A stretch of 64,000 nt of DNA from Rhodococcus sp. 4CII (GTDB taxonomy: Bacteria > Actinomycetota > Actinomycetes > Mycobacteriales > Mycobacteriaceae): the NCBI RefSeq assembly GCF_014256275.1, contig NZ_JACCFE010000002.1, positions 3,328,001 through 3,392,000 of the forward strand, given 5' to 3'. The notes below the pieces were generated by a model, which had not been told where the DNA came from, ran no database searches, and was given only the letters and a program-made list of their open reading frames with translations. Shown here in pieces: positions 1 through 8,178 of this stretch. Both the position numbers and the translations under genes were made by a program. How positions within the stretch are numbered: position 1 is the stretch's first letter; every line of letters starts with the position of its first letter.

Positions 1-234
1 ACCGACACCTGGCAGTCCGCGGAGAACGGCGGCCCCCTCGGCTTCACCGAACTCCTCGCCAGCGCCACCGCCATCCCCACCTACATGCGGGACGACTGGG
101 GTCGCGACTGGGGCTCCCTCGAACGCTTCGACCGGTACTACCCGAACGCCACCGCGGCCACCGTGGACACCGACACCGCCACCCGCTCGGGACTCTGGAA
201 CCCCGGCACCCTGCGGGTGTACGACAGCCCGTAA
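1..234 (+). CDS. Arabinosyltransferase (Emb family), C-terminal fragment
   Basis: Only the last 77 codons are present, open from the first base to a TAA at 232-234. The peptide contains TYMRDDWGRDWGSLERF followed by a TATRSGLWNPGTLRVYD tail, which matches the conserved end of the EmbA/B/C carbohydrate-binding domain as I remember it. Emb proteins add arabinofuranose from decaprenyl-phosphoryl-arabinose to arabinogalactan or lipoarabinomannan outside the membrane. Its place next to the accD4-pks13-fadD32 block agrees with the mycobacterial order. Which paralogue it is cannot be told from the fragment. Confidence 0.82.
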   Translation, partial: TDTWQSAENGGPLGFTELLASATAIPTYMRDDWGRDWGSLERFDRYYPNATAATVDTDTATRSGLWNPGTLRVYDSP

Positions 235-245
235 CGGCGTCCATT

Positions 246-293
246 CGGCTTGCGTCGCCAGCTCGGCTTGCGTCGCTAGTCGGCTTGCGTCGC
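246..293. repeat. Three copies of a 13-bp repeat
   Basis: The 13-mer CGGCTTGCGTCGC occurs at 246-258, 264-276 and 281-293, just past the emb stop codon. Spacing is 18 then 17 bp. It is not coding. Function is unknown. Confidence 0.7.
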
Positions 294-341
294 CCAATGT
301 CACACGCGTTCCGTCTGGCTGAACGAATGTCACATCGGGCG
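291..341. repeat. 51-bp imperfect hairpin element, copy 1
   Basis: Two 21-bp arms (291-311 and 321-341) pair at 17 of 21 positions around a 9-nt loop. The outer ends are inverted (CGCCC/GGGCG), while both arms carry TGTCACA in direct orientation. A second element of the same size and plan lies at 1464-1514 on the other side of the gene between them. It could act as a terminator for emb or be a small dispersed repeat. Confidence 0.6.
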
Positions 342-389
342 CCGCTCCGGGCGGTCCGATACGACGGACACCCAGGTTTCGCGGTGACG

Positions 390-416
390 TTATCCACAAC
401 GTCCCGCTCATCCACA
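390..416 (+). promoter_or_regulatory. Pair of DnaA-box-like sites
   Basis: TTATCCACA at 390-398 is a perfect match to the bacterial DnaA-box consensus, and TCATCCACA at 408-416 differs by one base. Both lie just upstream of the gene starting near 431. They may be DnaA sites or a promoter motif of this gene family; sequence alone does not decide. Confidence 0.4.
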
Positions 417-430
417 GGGCAATTTCCGAC

Positions 431-1453
431 GTGGGCTTAACCGCGGCGCGCCGATTCGCCCACGGCATGCTCGGACCCATGCGAAGAGGACGCTGGGCCG
501 AAGACCTGTCAGCGATAGCCGCCGTCAGCCGGGACGGGGTGATCCGCGCCGCCACCCTGGAGCGACTCGGCGTCGCGAAGGGCACCATCTCTTCGCGCTG
601 CAACGACGGCGGCCCGTGGCAGCGGATCCTCCCCGGCGTGGTCCTACTGCACAACGGGCCACCGACGACGCTGCAACGCAATCTCGCGGCCCTCGAGTAC
701 GGCGGCCCGGACGCCCTGCTGTCGGGGCATGCCGCCCTCGCTGCCCTCGGCTACACCGCGTCGGCGTCCAGGAACGACGTCCTGCTGCTCATCCCGTCCA
801 CGCGGCATCGGCGGGATTGGTCGTACGTGAAGGTCGAGCGCACCTGGCGCATGCCCGAACCGATCCACCGGGGGCTGCTGCGACTCGCACCACCGGTCCG
901 CAGCCTCCTCGACGCCGGGCGTCGCACCGTCCAGGCAGACAGCTGCCGCGCACTCCTTGCCGGCGGCATCCAGCGCGGCGACGCGACGGTCGACGAACTA
1001 GCGCGTGAACTGTCGCAGGGCAGCGACCGCGGCAGCCGTCTGCCTCGGGCGGTCCTGCGGGATCTGAGCGACGACGCGCATTCCGTCGCCGAGGTCCACG
1101 CGCAGAAGCTGTATTCGACGAGCGGTCTCCCGCCGATGCGGCACAACGTGGTCGTGCTGTCGGCCGCCGGGCTGTGGATCGCGCGCCCCGACGGCTGGCT
1201 GGACGACGTCGCCGTCGCCTGGGAGATCGACTCGCTGAAGTACCACTTCTCGCCCGAACTCCACGAGGCGACGGTCCGGCGGCGGGCGCGGATGCAGCGC
1301 GAGGGAATCATCGTCGTAACCCACCTGCCGAAGCAGATTTCGGCAGACCCGTCGACGGTCCGCGCGGACCTGCGTGCCGCGTACTCGCTCGCGGCGTCAC
1401 GACCCCGGCCTGCGGTGTTCGTGCACGTCGAACCGAACCTGCGGTCGGCATGA
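431..1453 (+). CDS. AbiEi-like N-terminus with DUF559/Vsr-like C-terminus, function unknown
   Basis: The N-terminal ~100 residues have the wHTH look of actinobacterial AbiEi-type antitoxin domains (VSRDGVIRAATLERLGVAKGTISSR, then a GVV segment). The C-terminal third contains ARPDGWLDDVAVAWEIDS followed by RRRARMQREGIIVV, resembling the D...ExD core of Vsr/DUF559 nuclease folds. No AbiEii toxin gene sits beside it, so a complete type IV toxin-antitoxin pair is not supported. The start is uncertain: GTG at 431, or ATG at 467 or 479. The gene lies between two 51-bp hairpin elements, which suggests an inserted unit between emb and accD4. Confidence 0.55.
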   Translation: MGLTAARRFAHGMLGPMRRGRWAEDLSAIAAVSRDGVIRAATLERLGVAKGTISSRCNDGGPWQRILPGVVLLHNGPPTTLQRNLAALEYGGPDALLSGHAALAALGYTASASRNDVLLLIPSTRHRRDWSYVKVERTWRMPEPIHRGLLRLAPPVRSLLDAGRRTVQADSCRALLAGGIQRGDATVDELARELSQGSDRGSRLPRAVLRDLSDDAHSVAEVHAQKLYSTSGLPPMRHNVVVLSAAGLWIARPDGWLDDVAVAWEIDSLKYHFSPELHEATVRRRARMQREGIIVVTHLPKQISADPSTVRADLRAAYSLAASRPRPAVFVHVEPNLRSA

Positions 1454-1463
1454 GTCACCGCGG

Positions 1464-1514
1464 CGCCCGATGCGACATCGGTGCAATCAGAGAGCACCGG
1501 TGCGACATCGGGCG
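1464..1514. terminator. 51-bp hairpin element, copy 2; likely bidirectional terminator
   Basis: Arms of 21 bp (1464-1484 and 1494-1514) pair at 17 of 21 positions around a 9-nt loop. The outer 9 bp (CGCCCGATG/CATCGGGCG) are perfect. It lies between the convergent upstream gene and accD4, 17 bp past the accD4 stop, so it could end transcription both ways. It has the same arm length, loop length and core layout as the element at 291-341. Confidence 0.6.
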
Positions 1515-1530
1515 AGCGAGTGAGGACGAA

Positions 1531-3075
1531 TCAGAGGGGCATCAGGTCGTGCTTGCGCGGGTTGCGCTGTACCTTCTTGTCGCGCAGCATCGTCAGCGCC
1601 TTGCGGATCTCGAGGCGGGTGGTCGAGGGCTCGATCACCGCGTCGATATAGCCGCGCTCGGCGGCGATGTAGGGCGTCGCGATGTTCTCGTTGTAGAAGT
1701 TGATCAGCTGCCTGCGCACCGCGGGGGCGTTCTCGCCCGCGGCCTCGATCTGCCGGCGTCCGATGAGGTCCACCGCACCCTCGGCGCCCATCACCGCGAT
1801 GCGGGCGGTGGGCCAGGCGAAGTTGATGTCGGCACCCAACTGCTTGGACCCCATGACGGCGTAGGCGCCGCCGTACGCCTTCCGGATCACGACCGTCACC
1901 TTCGGCACGGTCGCCGTCACGAACGCGAAGATGAACCGGCCACCGCGCTTGATGACGCCGATCCGCTCCTGCTCGAGTCCCGGGAGGAATCCCGGGGTGT
2001 CGACCGCGAACACCAGCGGGATGTCGAAGGCGTCGCAGATGCGGATGAAGTGCGCCGCCTTGTCCGACGCCTGGGCGTCGAGCGCCCCCGCCGCGACCAG
2101 CGGCTGGTTCGCGATGACTCCGACGGTGCGGCCGTCCACGCGGGCGAAGCCGGTGATGATGTTCAGCGCGACCTGTCCGCCGATCTCGTGGAACTCACCG
2201 TCGTCGAAGATCCTCAGCAGGATGTCGTGCATGTCGTAGCCGGCGTTGTCGGCGTCGGGAATGAACGTGTCCAGATCGCGGTCGGACGCCGTGATCTCCG
2301 GTTCGAGACCCGGGTTGACGATCGGCGGCTTCTCCATGCAGCTCGACGGCAGGAAGCTGAGGTACTCGCGCACCCACTGGAACGCGGCCTTCTCGTCCGG
2401 CGCGACGTGGTGCAGGTTGCCGTACTGCGCCTGGTTCCGGGCGCCACCGAGTTCCTCGAGGCTGACGTCCTCGCCCGTGATCTTCCGGACCACGTCGGGT
2501 CCGGTGACGAACATGTACGACTCCTCGGTGGCCACCAGCACGTCGGTGTTGATCGGCGCATACACCGCACCGCCCGCGCACTTGCCGAGGATCATCGAGA
2601 TCTGCGGGCACATCCCGGACAGCGGCTCCTGCCGACGGCCGAGCTCCGCGTACCAGGCCAGCGAGGTCACCGCGTCCTGTACCCGGGCTCCGCCCGAGTC
2701 GTTGATGCCGACGCAGGGGCAGCCGATCTTCGCGGCGAACTCCATGATCGCGGCCACCTTACGTCCGAACATCTCACCGACGGAGCCACCGAACACGGTC
2801 TGGTCGTGCGAGAACACCGCGACGGGGCGTCCGTCGACGGTCCCGTGGCCGGTGACGACGCCGTCGCTGTAGAGGGCGTTCGGGTCGCCGGGCTGGCGCA
2901 TCAGTCCGCCGACCTCGATGAAAGTTCCCGGGTCGAGCAGCATGTCGATGCGCTCGCGCGCGCTCGGGATGCCCTTCTTCGCGCGCTTGGCGACAGCCAC
3001 GTCGCCCGCGGGTTCCTTCGCCAGCGCGAGCTTTTCGCGCAGTTCGGCAAGCTTCTCTGCGGTAGTGGTGGTCAC
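1531..3075 (-). CDS. accD4: Acyl-CoA carboxylase beta subunit AccD4
   Basis: A 514-residue carboxyltransferase subunit (biotin-dependent acetyl/propionyl-CoA carboxylase beta family) spanning the usual N and C carboxyltransferase halves, with oxyanion-type glycine stretches such as INDSGGARVQDA and IRKAYGGAYAVMG. In mycolate producers AccD4, with AccA3 and AccD5, carboxylates a long-chain acyl-CoA to supply the alpha-branch for Pks13. The GTG start overlaps the pks13 stop by 4 bp (GTGA), indicating translational coupling. Assignment as AccD4 rather than a propionyl-CoA paralogue rests on the pks13-fadD32 neighbourhood. Confidence 0.93.
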   Translation of the reverse strand: MTTTTAEKLAELREKLALAKEPAGDVAVAKRAKKGIPSARERIDMLLDPGTFIEVGGLMRQPGDPNALYSDGVVTGHGTVDGRPVAVFSHDQTVFGGSVGEMFGRKVAAIMEFAAKIGCPCVGINDSGGARVQDAVTSLAWYAELGRRQEPLSGMCPQISMILGKCAGGAVYAPINTDVLVATEESYMFVTGPDVVRKITGEDVSLEELGGARNQAQYGNLHHVAPDEKAAFQWVREYLSFLPSSCMEKPPIVNPGLEPEITASDRDLDTFIPDADNAGYDMHDILLRIFDDGEFHEIGGQVALNIITGFARVDGRTVGVIANQPLVAAGALDAQASDKAAHFIRICDAFDIPLVFAVDTPGFLPGLEQERIGVIKRGGRFIFAFVTATVPKVTVVIRKAYGGAYAVMGSKQLGADINFAWPTARIAVMGAEGAVDLIGRRQIEAAGENAPAVRRQLINFYNENIATPYIAAERGYIDAVIEPSTTRLEIRKALTMLRDKKVQRNPRKHDLMPL

Positions 3076-6000
3076 TGATGCGCTCCGGTTCCGGCGGCCT
3101 GGATCGCCGCCAGCTTCTTGGTGAGGTCGGCACCGACCTTCGCGATGTACGGCTCGTCGACGATCTGGATGTGATCGCCGCCCACGTGGATGATCTCCAG
3201 GTTCTTCACCGCGTCACCCCAGCCGCCGTCCGGCTTGCGGGTCTTGAACGCAGGCTCCAGGTTCATCACGTCGTCGTGGTACCGGTCGGCCATGTACAGG
3301 ACGACGTCGCCGTCGTACTGCTCCAGCTCGGCGGTCTGGATCGCTCGGTTGTCGAGCCACGACGTCCGCTGATGCTCGATGATCCCACCCGGAATCTTCG
3401 TGCCGCTCAGCTTGAGGAGTTCCGTGAGGATCTTGATCTGCTCTTCGTCACTCTCCGCCGCAGCGAGCTTGTCGTACGGCAGCGGGTAGTCCACGTTGTA
3501 CGTCTTCTTCGCGAACGCGGCGTACCGCTGCCAGCGCTTACGGATCTCGTCGGGGGTGTCCTCGACCTTCTCCCCGGCCATTACCGTGTCGATCAGCCCG
3601 ACGATCCGGACGTCTGCACCCGACTCGCGCAGCAGCTTCGCCACCGCATAGGCCAGCACACCGCCCAGCGACCAGCCGTACAGCACGTACGGTCCGTTGC
3701 CCTGGATCTCACGGATCAACGGCAGGTACTCGGCCGCCCGGACGTCGATCGGCCCCTCGGTGCGCTCGAACCCGTACATCGGCGTGCCCTCCGGCAGACG
3801 CTTCAGCAGCGGCTCGTACGCGACGGTCGAACCACCGGCCGGGTGGAACACGAACACGGGGACGGCGTCGGAGCCCTCCGGGCGGGGCCGCAGGGCGCGG
3901 ACCAGACCGTCGATCTTGCCGGAATCCTCGAGGAATCCGCGCACCACGTTGGCCAGTTCCTCGATGGTCGTGGAATCGAGAACGTCGTCGAACGTGATCT
4001 CGCCGTTCGCGCGTTCCGACAGACGAGCCGCGAGCTTCTCCGCCTGCTCGTCGCCCAGGATCGGCAGCGTGTTGAAGATGCCCTTGGCGGACTCACCCGT
4101 GACGACGGCCCACGTCGCGAACGTCAGGCGCTCGGCGGCGTCGCGCGGTGGAACGTCACCGTCCGCCACCGGTGCCTGCGTGGTCTCCGGGGTCCCTGGC
4201 ACCTCCGCGATCTCGGGCACCGGGGTGCCCGCGATGATCGCCTCAGCCTCCGCTTCCACCGACGTGTCCTCGGCGTCGAGCGCCGACCCGGAGACGTCCT
4301 CCGCGTCACGGTCGGCCTCCGCCGCCTCCGCGTCACGGTCGGCCTCCGCGGCCTCCGCCGCTTCCTTCTCCGCCTTCTGCTGATCGGCCAGCGCCTGCAC
4401 CTCTTCGCGGTTCTCGACCGCGTAGCGCAGGTACTTGGCGACCTCCATCAGGTTGGCGTCCTTGACGGCCTGCAACTGCAGCTGCGGGATGTCGAACTCG
4501 TACTCGACGCGGTTCTTGATGCGAACGGCCATCAGCGAATCGAGGCCCAGTTCGATGAGCGGGATCTCGGCGGGCAGGTCTTCCGGGGCGTAGCCCATGG
4601 ACTCGGCGACGATCAGTGCGAGCCGGTCTTCCAACGTCTGCGATCCGTTCGGATCCCACTTGTCGCCGATGTCCTCGACGACCTCCGGCAGTTCCTCCAC
4701 CGGCGACGTCGCCTGCACCGGCGCCGCGAGAACCGGTTCGGGCAGCGCCTCACCGGACGTGACGGCGGCGTCGAACAGCAGTGTGAAACTCGCGCCGCTC
4801 TTCGCGTGCACCTGCAGCGACGCACCACCCGGATGCGGGTTGAGTGTGGTGGTGAGCGTTCCCTCCGCCGGAGCGTGCGCGTGCAGGACCGACGCGGCGA
4901 GCGTCACGTCCGACAGCACCTGGGACGCAGCGGCGGTGACCAGAGCGGGCAGGTCGGTGACCGCACCGGCCTGGACCTCCCACACGTGGCGACCGTCCGG
5001 CAGCGACACGTGCGCGCCCGGGACACGGGTGTTGCCGCTCGAATCGATCCGGGTCTCCACCCAGTACGGCTTGCGGATCCATGCGGTCCGCGGCACGGCC
5101 GCGAAGTCGCCGCCCGGCAGCAGCGACGACAGGTCGACGGCATGCCCGTGCACGTACAGCTGCGCGAGCGCGGCGAGGACACCGAGCGGCTCGTCCTCCT
5201 TGCGCTTGAGCGTCTGGATGAGTTGCATGTCGTGCAGACCGGCGTCGAATGCGGTGGCCGCCACGGACATCAGGGCCACCGGGTTGGGTGCCAGCTCCAC
5301 GAAAGTGGTGTGCCCGCTACCCACGGCGAGGCGGACCGCGTTGGTGAAGTACACGCTGTGGCGCAGACCCTTGGTCCAGTACTCCTCGCGGTGGATCGGC
5401 TCGTGGCCGGCGCGGTAGTAGGTGTCCTGGTCGACCGACGAGTACACACCCAGCTTCAGCTTGGTCGGCTCGATGCCGGCCAGCTCCGCGGCCAGTTCAC
5501 CCAGCAACGGATCGACCTGCGAGGTGTGGCTGGCGCCCTTCGTCTTCAGGACGCGGGCCATCTTCTCTTCGCCCTCGGCGCGCGCCACGATTGCGTTGAC
5601 CTCGGGTTCCGGGCCACCGATCACGGTGTGTGTCGGGGCCGCGTACACGCAGACCTCGAGGTGGGGGAAGTCGGTGAGGACGGTCTCGATCTCGGACGCG
5701 CTGTATTCGACGAGCGCCATCAGACGGATGTCGTCGCCCTCGAGCGTGGCCTCGGCCTCACCCATCAGGCGGGACCGAGCGCAGATCACCCGCACGGCGT
5801 CCTCGAGCGGCAGACCGCCCGAGATGTACGCCGCCGCGGCCTCACCCATCGAGTGCCCGACGACGGCTTCCGGCTCGGCGCCGTGGTGACGCAGCAGGGC
5901 CGCCAGACCGATCTGGATGGTGAAGATGCCGACCTGCGAGGTCTCGACGTCGTAATCGATCGCGTCGTCGAGAAACTTCTCCTTCATGGAGTAGCCGGCC

Positions 6001-8147
6001 TCGTCCTCGATGAGCGCGTCGACCTCGTCGATGGCCGCGGCGAAGACCGGGTTCTCCAGATAGAGCTGCTTGGCCATCTTGCGGTGCTGCGAACCGAAGC
6101 CCGACAGCACCCAGACGGCCCCCTTCGACGACGGCGAGTCCGCGGTGAACACACCCTGACCGGGCTTGCCTGCGGCGACGGCGCGCAGACCGGTGATGGC
6201 CTCGGCGCGGGTTTTCGCGAGTACCGCGGCACGCGAGCGGCCGTGGTTGCGGCGTGCGAGAGCGCGGGCGACGTCGGTGAGCGCGGTGGTGCTGCCCTCT
6301 TCCGTCTCCAGCCAGTCGGCCAGATCCGCGGCGGCACGGCGGCGACGCGACGGCAGCGCACCCGACACCGCGAGAACGACCGTCGGCTCGACGGCCTCGG
6401 ACACCGATGTTTCGGTGGGAACGGCGGGGGCCGGAGCGGCCGGCTCGGCCGCCTCGTCCACAGCCGGCCCGGTGTACTCGCGCACGACGACATGCGCGTT
6501 GGTTCCACCGAAACCGAACCCGGACACACCGGCGACGGCGGAGCCGGTGTAGCGCGGCCACGCTGCGCCCTCGGGGATGACCTGCAGGTGTGCCTTGTCG
6601 AAGGCGATGTACGGGTTGGGTCCGGCGAAGTTCAGCGTCGGCGGCAGGGTGTCTTCCTGCATCGACAACACGACCTTGATCAGACCCGCGGCGCCCGCGG
6701 CCGCCTCCAGATGACCGAAGTTGGTCTTCGCCGAACCGAGCAGCGCCGGCTTGTCGTCGGCGCGCCCACGACCGACGACGCGCCCGAGCGCATCCGCCTC
6801 GATGGGATCGCCGAGGATGGTGCCGGTGCCGTGCGCCTCGATGTAGTCGACGCCGGCCGGGTTGATACCCGCGTCGCGGTAGGCGTGCCGCAGCACGTCG
6901 GCCTGCGCGTCGGGATTCGGTGCCGCGAGACCGTTCGAGCGGCCGTCCTGGTTGACCGCGCTGCCGGCGATGACGGCGAGGATCTCGTCGCCGTCCCGCT
7001 CGGCGTCCTCGAGACGCTTCAGGACGACGAGACCGCCGCCCTCGGCGCGGATCATGCCGTCGGCGTCGGAGGAGAACGCCTTGATACGGCCGTTGGGGGC
7101 CATCACACCCAGCTGGTCGAAGCCCAGCGTCGCGGGCGGGGCCACGAGCATGTTTACGCCGCCGGCAAGCGCGAGATCCGACTCACCGGACCGCAGCGAG
7201 CGCACCGCCTGGTGCACCGCCACCAGCGACGACGAGCACGCCGTGTCGAGTGCGATGGACGGTCCGCGGAAGTCGTAGAAGTACGAGACACGGTTCGCGA
7301 CGATGGACGTCGACGTACCGGTCAGCGCGTACGGATGCGCATGGACGGGATCGCTGACCGCGAGCAACTGGTAGTCGTTGGCCGAGCTGCCGATGAACAC
7401 ACCGACCTGCTCGCCCTTGAGGTCGCTGGCCGGGATACGGGCATGCTCGAGCGCCTCCCACGTCAGTTCCATCGCCAGACGCTGCTGTGGATCGACGTTC
7501 GCGACCTCCAGCGGGGACATCGCGAAGAACTCCGCATCGAACGTCTTCACGTCGTCGAGGTAGCCGCCCTGCGTGTTGGCCTTCTCGACGGCGGCCTTGA
7601 TCTGCGGGTCGGAGGTGAACTCCTCCCAGCGGCCCTCGGGCAGGTCGGAGATGCCGTCGCGACCCTCCGCCAGCATCCGCCACATCTCGGCGGGAGTCGT
7701 TCCCGCCCCAGGGAACCGCGAGGCCAGGCCGACGATCGCGATGTCGTGCGCGTCCGACGTCGCCGCCGACGTGTAGTACGCGGCGTCCGTCGAGTCGTCG
7801 GGCTGCTCGGGTTCGCCCTCGATGATGCGGGTGGCCAGCGACGCGATGGTGGGGTGCTGGTACGCGACTGTCGCCGTGAGCGTGACGCCGACCAGTTCCT
7901 CGATCTCGCCACTGAGTGCGACGGCGTCGCGAGACGACAGACCGAACTCCTCCATCGGGCGGTCGTCGGTGATCTGACCGACCGGTTGCCCGGTTGCGTC
8001 GGCAATCCAGTTGCGCAGCCAGTCACGCAGCTGCGCGACCGTCATGTCACCTGTGTTGCCAGTGACCTTCCCCGTCGCTTCGCTCGCCCCGACCACATTC
8101 CCCGTCGCTTCGCTCGCCCCGGTCCGGTCGTCATCTTTTTCAGCCAT
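3072..8147 (-). CDS. pks13: Polyketide synthase Pks13, mycolic acid condensase
   Basis: A 1691-residue modular type I PKS with the Pks13 order. N-terminal ACP: FGLSSRD, phosphopantetheine Ser about 72. Ketosynthase: DTACSSS Cys about 304, His about 439 and 479. Acyltransferase: GHSMGE Ser about 766. Second ACP: LGLDSLM Ser about 1204. Thioesterase: YGWSLGG Ser about 1493. It condenses a FadD32-loaded meromycoloyl chain with the carboxylated alpha chain and releases the beta-keto ester onto trehalose. ATG at 8147 is preferred; the preceding codon is TTG. Two insertions are internal tandem repeats, near the N-terminus and in the acidic linker before the thioesterase region. Confidence 0.96.
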   Translation of the reverse strand: MAEKDDDRTGASEATGNVVGASEATGKVTGNTGDMTVAQLRDWLRNWIADATGQPVGQITDDRPMEEFGLSSRDAVALSGEIEELVGVTLTATVAYQHPTIASLATRIIEGEPEQPDDSTDAAYYTSAATSDAHDIAIVGLASRFPGAGTTPAEMWRMLAEGRDGISDLPEGRWEEFTSDPQIKAAVEKANTQGGYLDDVKTFDAEFFAMSPLEVANVDPQQRLAMELTWEALEHARIPASDLKGEQVGVFIGSSANDYQLLAVSDPVHAHPYALTGTSTSIVANRVSYFYDFRGPSIALDTACSSSLVAVHQAVRSLRSGESDLALAGGVNMLVAPPATLGFDQLGVMAPNGRIKAFSSDADGMIRAEGGGLVVLKRLEDAERDGDEILAVIAGSAVNQDGRSNGLAAPNPDAQADVLRHAYRDAGINPAGVDYIEAHGTGTILGDPIEADALGRVVGRGRADDKPALLGSAKTNFGHLEAAAGAAGLIKVVLSMQEDTLPPTLNFAGPNPYIAFDKAHLQVIPEGAAWPRYTGSAVAGVSGFGFGGTNAHVVVREYTGPAVDEAAEPAAPAPAVPTETSVSEAVEPTVVLAVSGALPSRRRRAAADLADWLETEEGSTTALTDVARALARRNHGRSRAAVLAKTRAEAITGLRAVAAGKPGQGVFTADSPSSKGAVWVLSGFGSQHRKMAKQLYLENPVFAAAIDEVDALIEDEAGYSMKEKFLDDAIDYDVETSQVGIFTIQIGLAALLRHHGAEPEAVVGHSMGEAAAAYISGGLPLEDAVRVICARSRLMGEAEATLEGDDIRLMALVEYSASEIETVLTDFPHLEVCVYAAPTHTVIGGPEPEVNAIVARAEGEEKMARVLKTKGASHTSQVDPLLGELAAELAGIEPTKLKLGVYSSVDQDTYYRAGHEPIHREEYWTKGLRHSVYFTNAVRLAVGSGHTTFVELAPNPVALMSVAATAFDAGLHDMQLIQTLKRKEDEPLGVLAALAQLYVHGHAVDLSSLLPGGDFAAVPRTAWIRKPYWVETRIDSSGNTRVPGAHVSLPDGRHVWEVQAGAVTDLPALVTAAASQVLSDVTLAASVLHAHAPAEGTLTTTLNPHPGGASLQVHAKSGASFTLLFDAAVTSGEALPEPVLAAPVQATSPVEELPEVVEDIGDKWDPNGSQTLEDRLALIVAESMGYAPEDLPAEIPLIELGLDSLMAVRIKNRVEYEFDIPQLQLQAVKDANLMEVAKYLRYAVENREEVQALADQQKAEKEAAEAAEADRDAEAAEADRDAEDVSGSALDAEDTSVEAEAEAIIAGTPVPEIAEVPGTPETTQAPVADGDVPPRDAAERLTFATWAVVTGESAKGIFNTLPILGDEQAEKLAARLSERANGEITFDDVLDSTTIEELANVVRGFLEDSGKIDGLVRALRPRPEGSDAVPVFVFHPAGGSTVAYEPLLKRLPEGTPMYGFERTEGPIDVRAAEYLPLIREIQGNGPYVLYGWSLGGVLAYAVAKLLRESGADVRIVGLIDTVMAGEKVEDTPDEIRKRWQRYAAFAKKTYNVDYPLPYDKLAAAESDEEQIKILTELLKLSGTKIPGGIIEHQRTSWLDNRAIQTAELEQYDGDVVLYMADRYHDDVMNLEPAFKTRKPDGGWGDAVKNLEIIHVGGDHIQIVDEPYIAKVGADLTKKLAAIQAAGTGAHQ
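4298..4349. repeat. 27-bp tandem repeat in the pks13 linker
   Basis: A 25-bp identical core occurs at 4298-4322 and 4325-4349, a period of 27 bp (9 codons). It encodes a doubled acidic Ala-Glu-Asp-Arg motif (AEADRDAEA) in the low-complexity linker between the second ACP and the thioesterase region. Confidence 0.8.
8068..8121. repeat. 30-bp tandem repeat near the 5' end of pks13
   Basis: Identical 24-bp cores lie at 8068-8091 and 8098-8121, a period of 30 bp. In frame this gives GASEATGNVV then GASEATGKVT, a 10-residue duplication just before the N-terminal ACP. The repeat is in a predicted disordered leader, so it probably does not change catalysis. Confidence 0.85.
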
Positions 8148-8178
8148 CAACTCACCAAGCTACCCGTCAGGAAGTGGA

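Noticed and set aside
431..1453. A complete AbiE type IV toxin-antitoxin system
   Set aside because: There is no AbiEii nucleotidyltransferase gene beside it; the next gene is accD4.
1174..3078. A 634-codon plus-strand frame across the end of the AbiEi-like gene and accD4
   Set aside because: It joins out-of-frame coding with antisense of accD4; no domain support.
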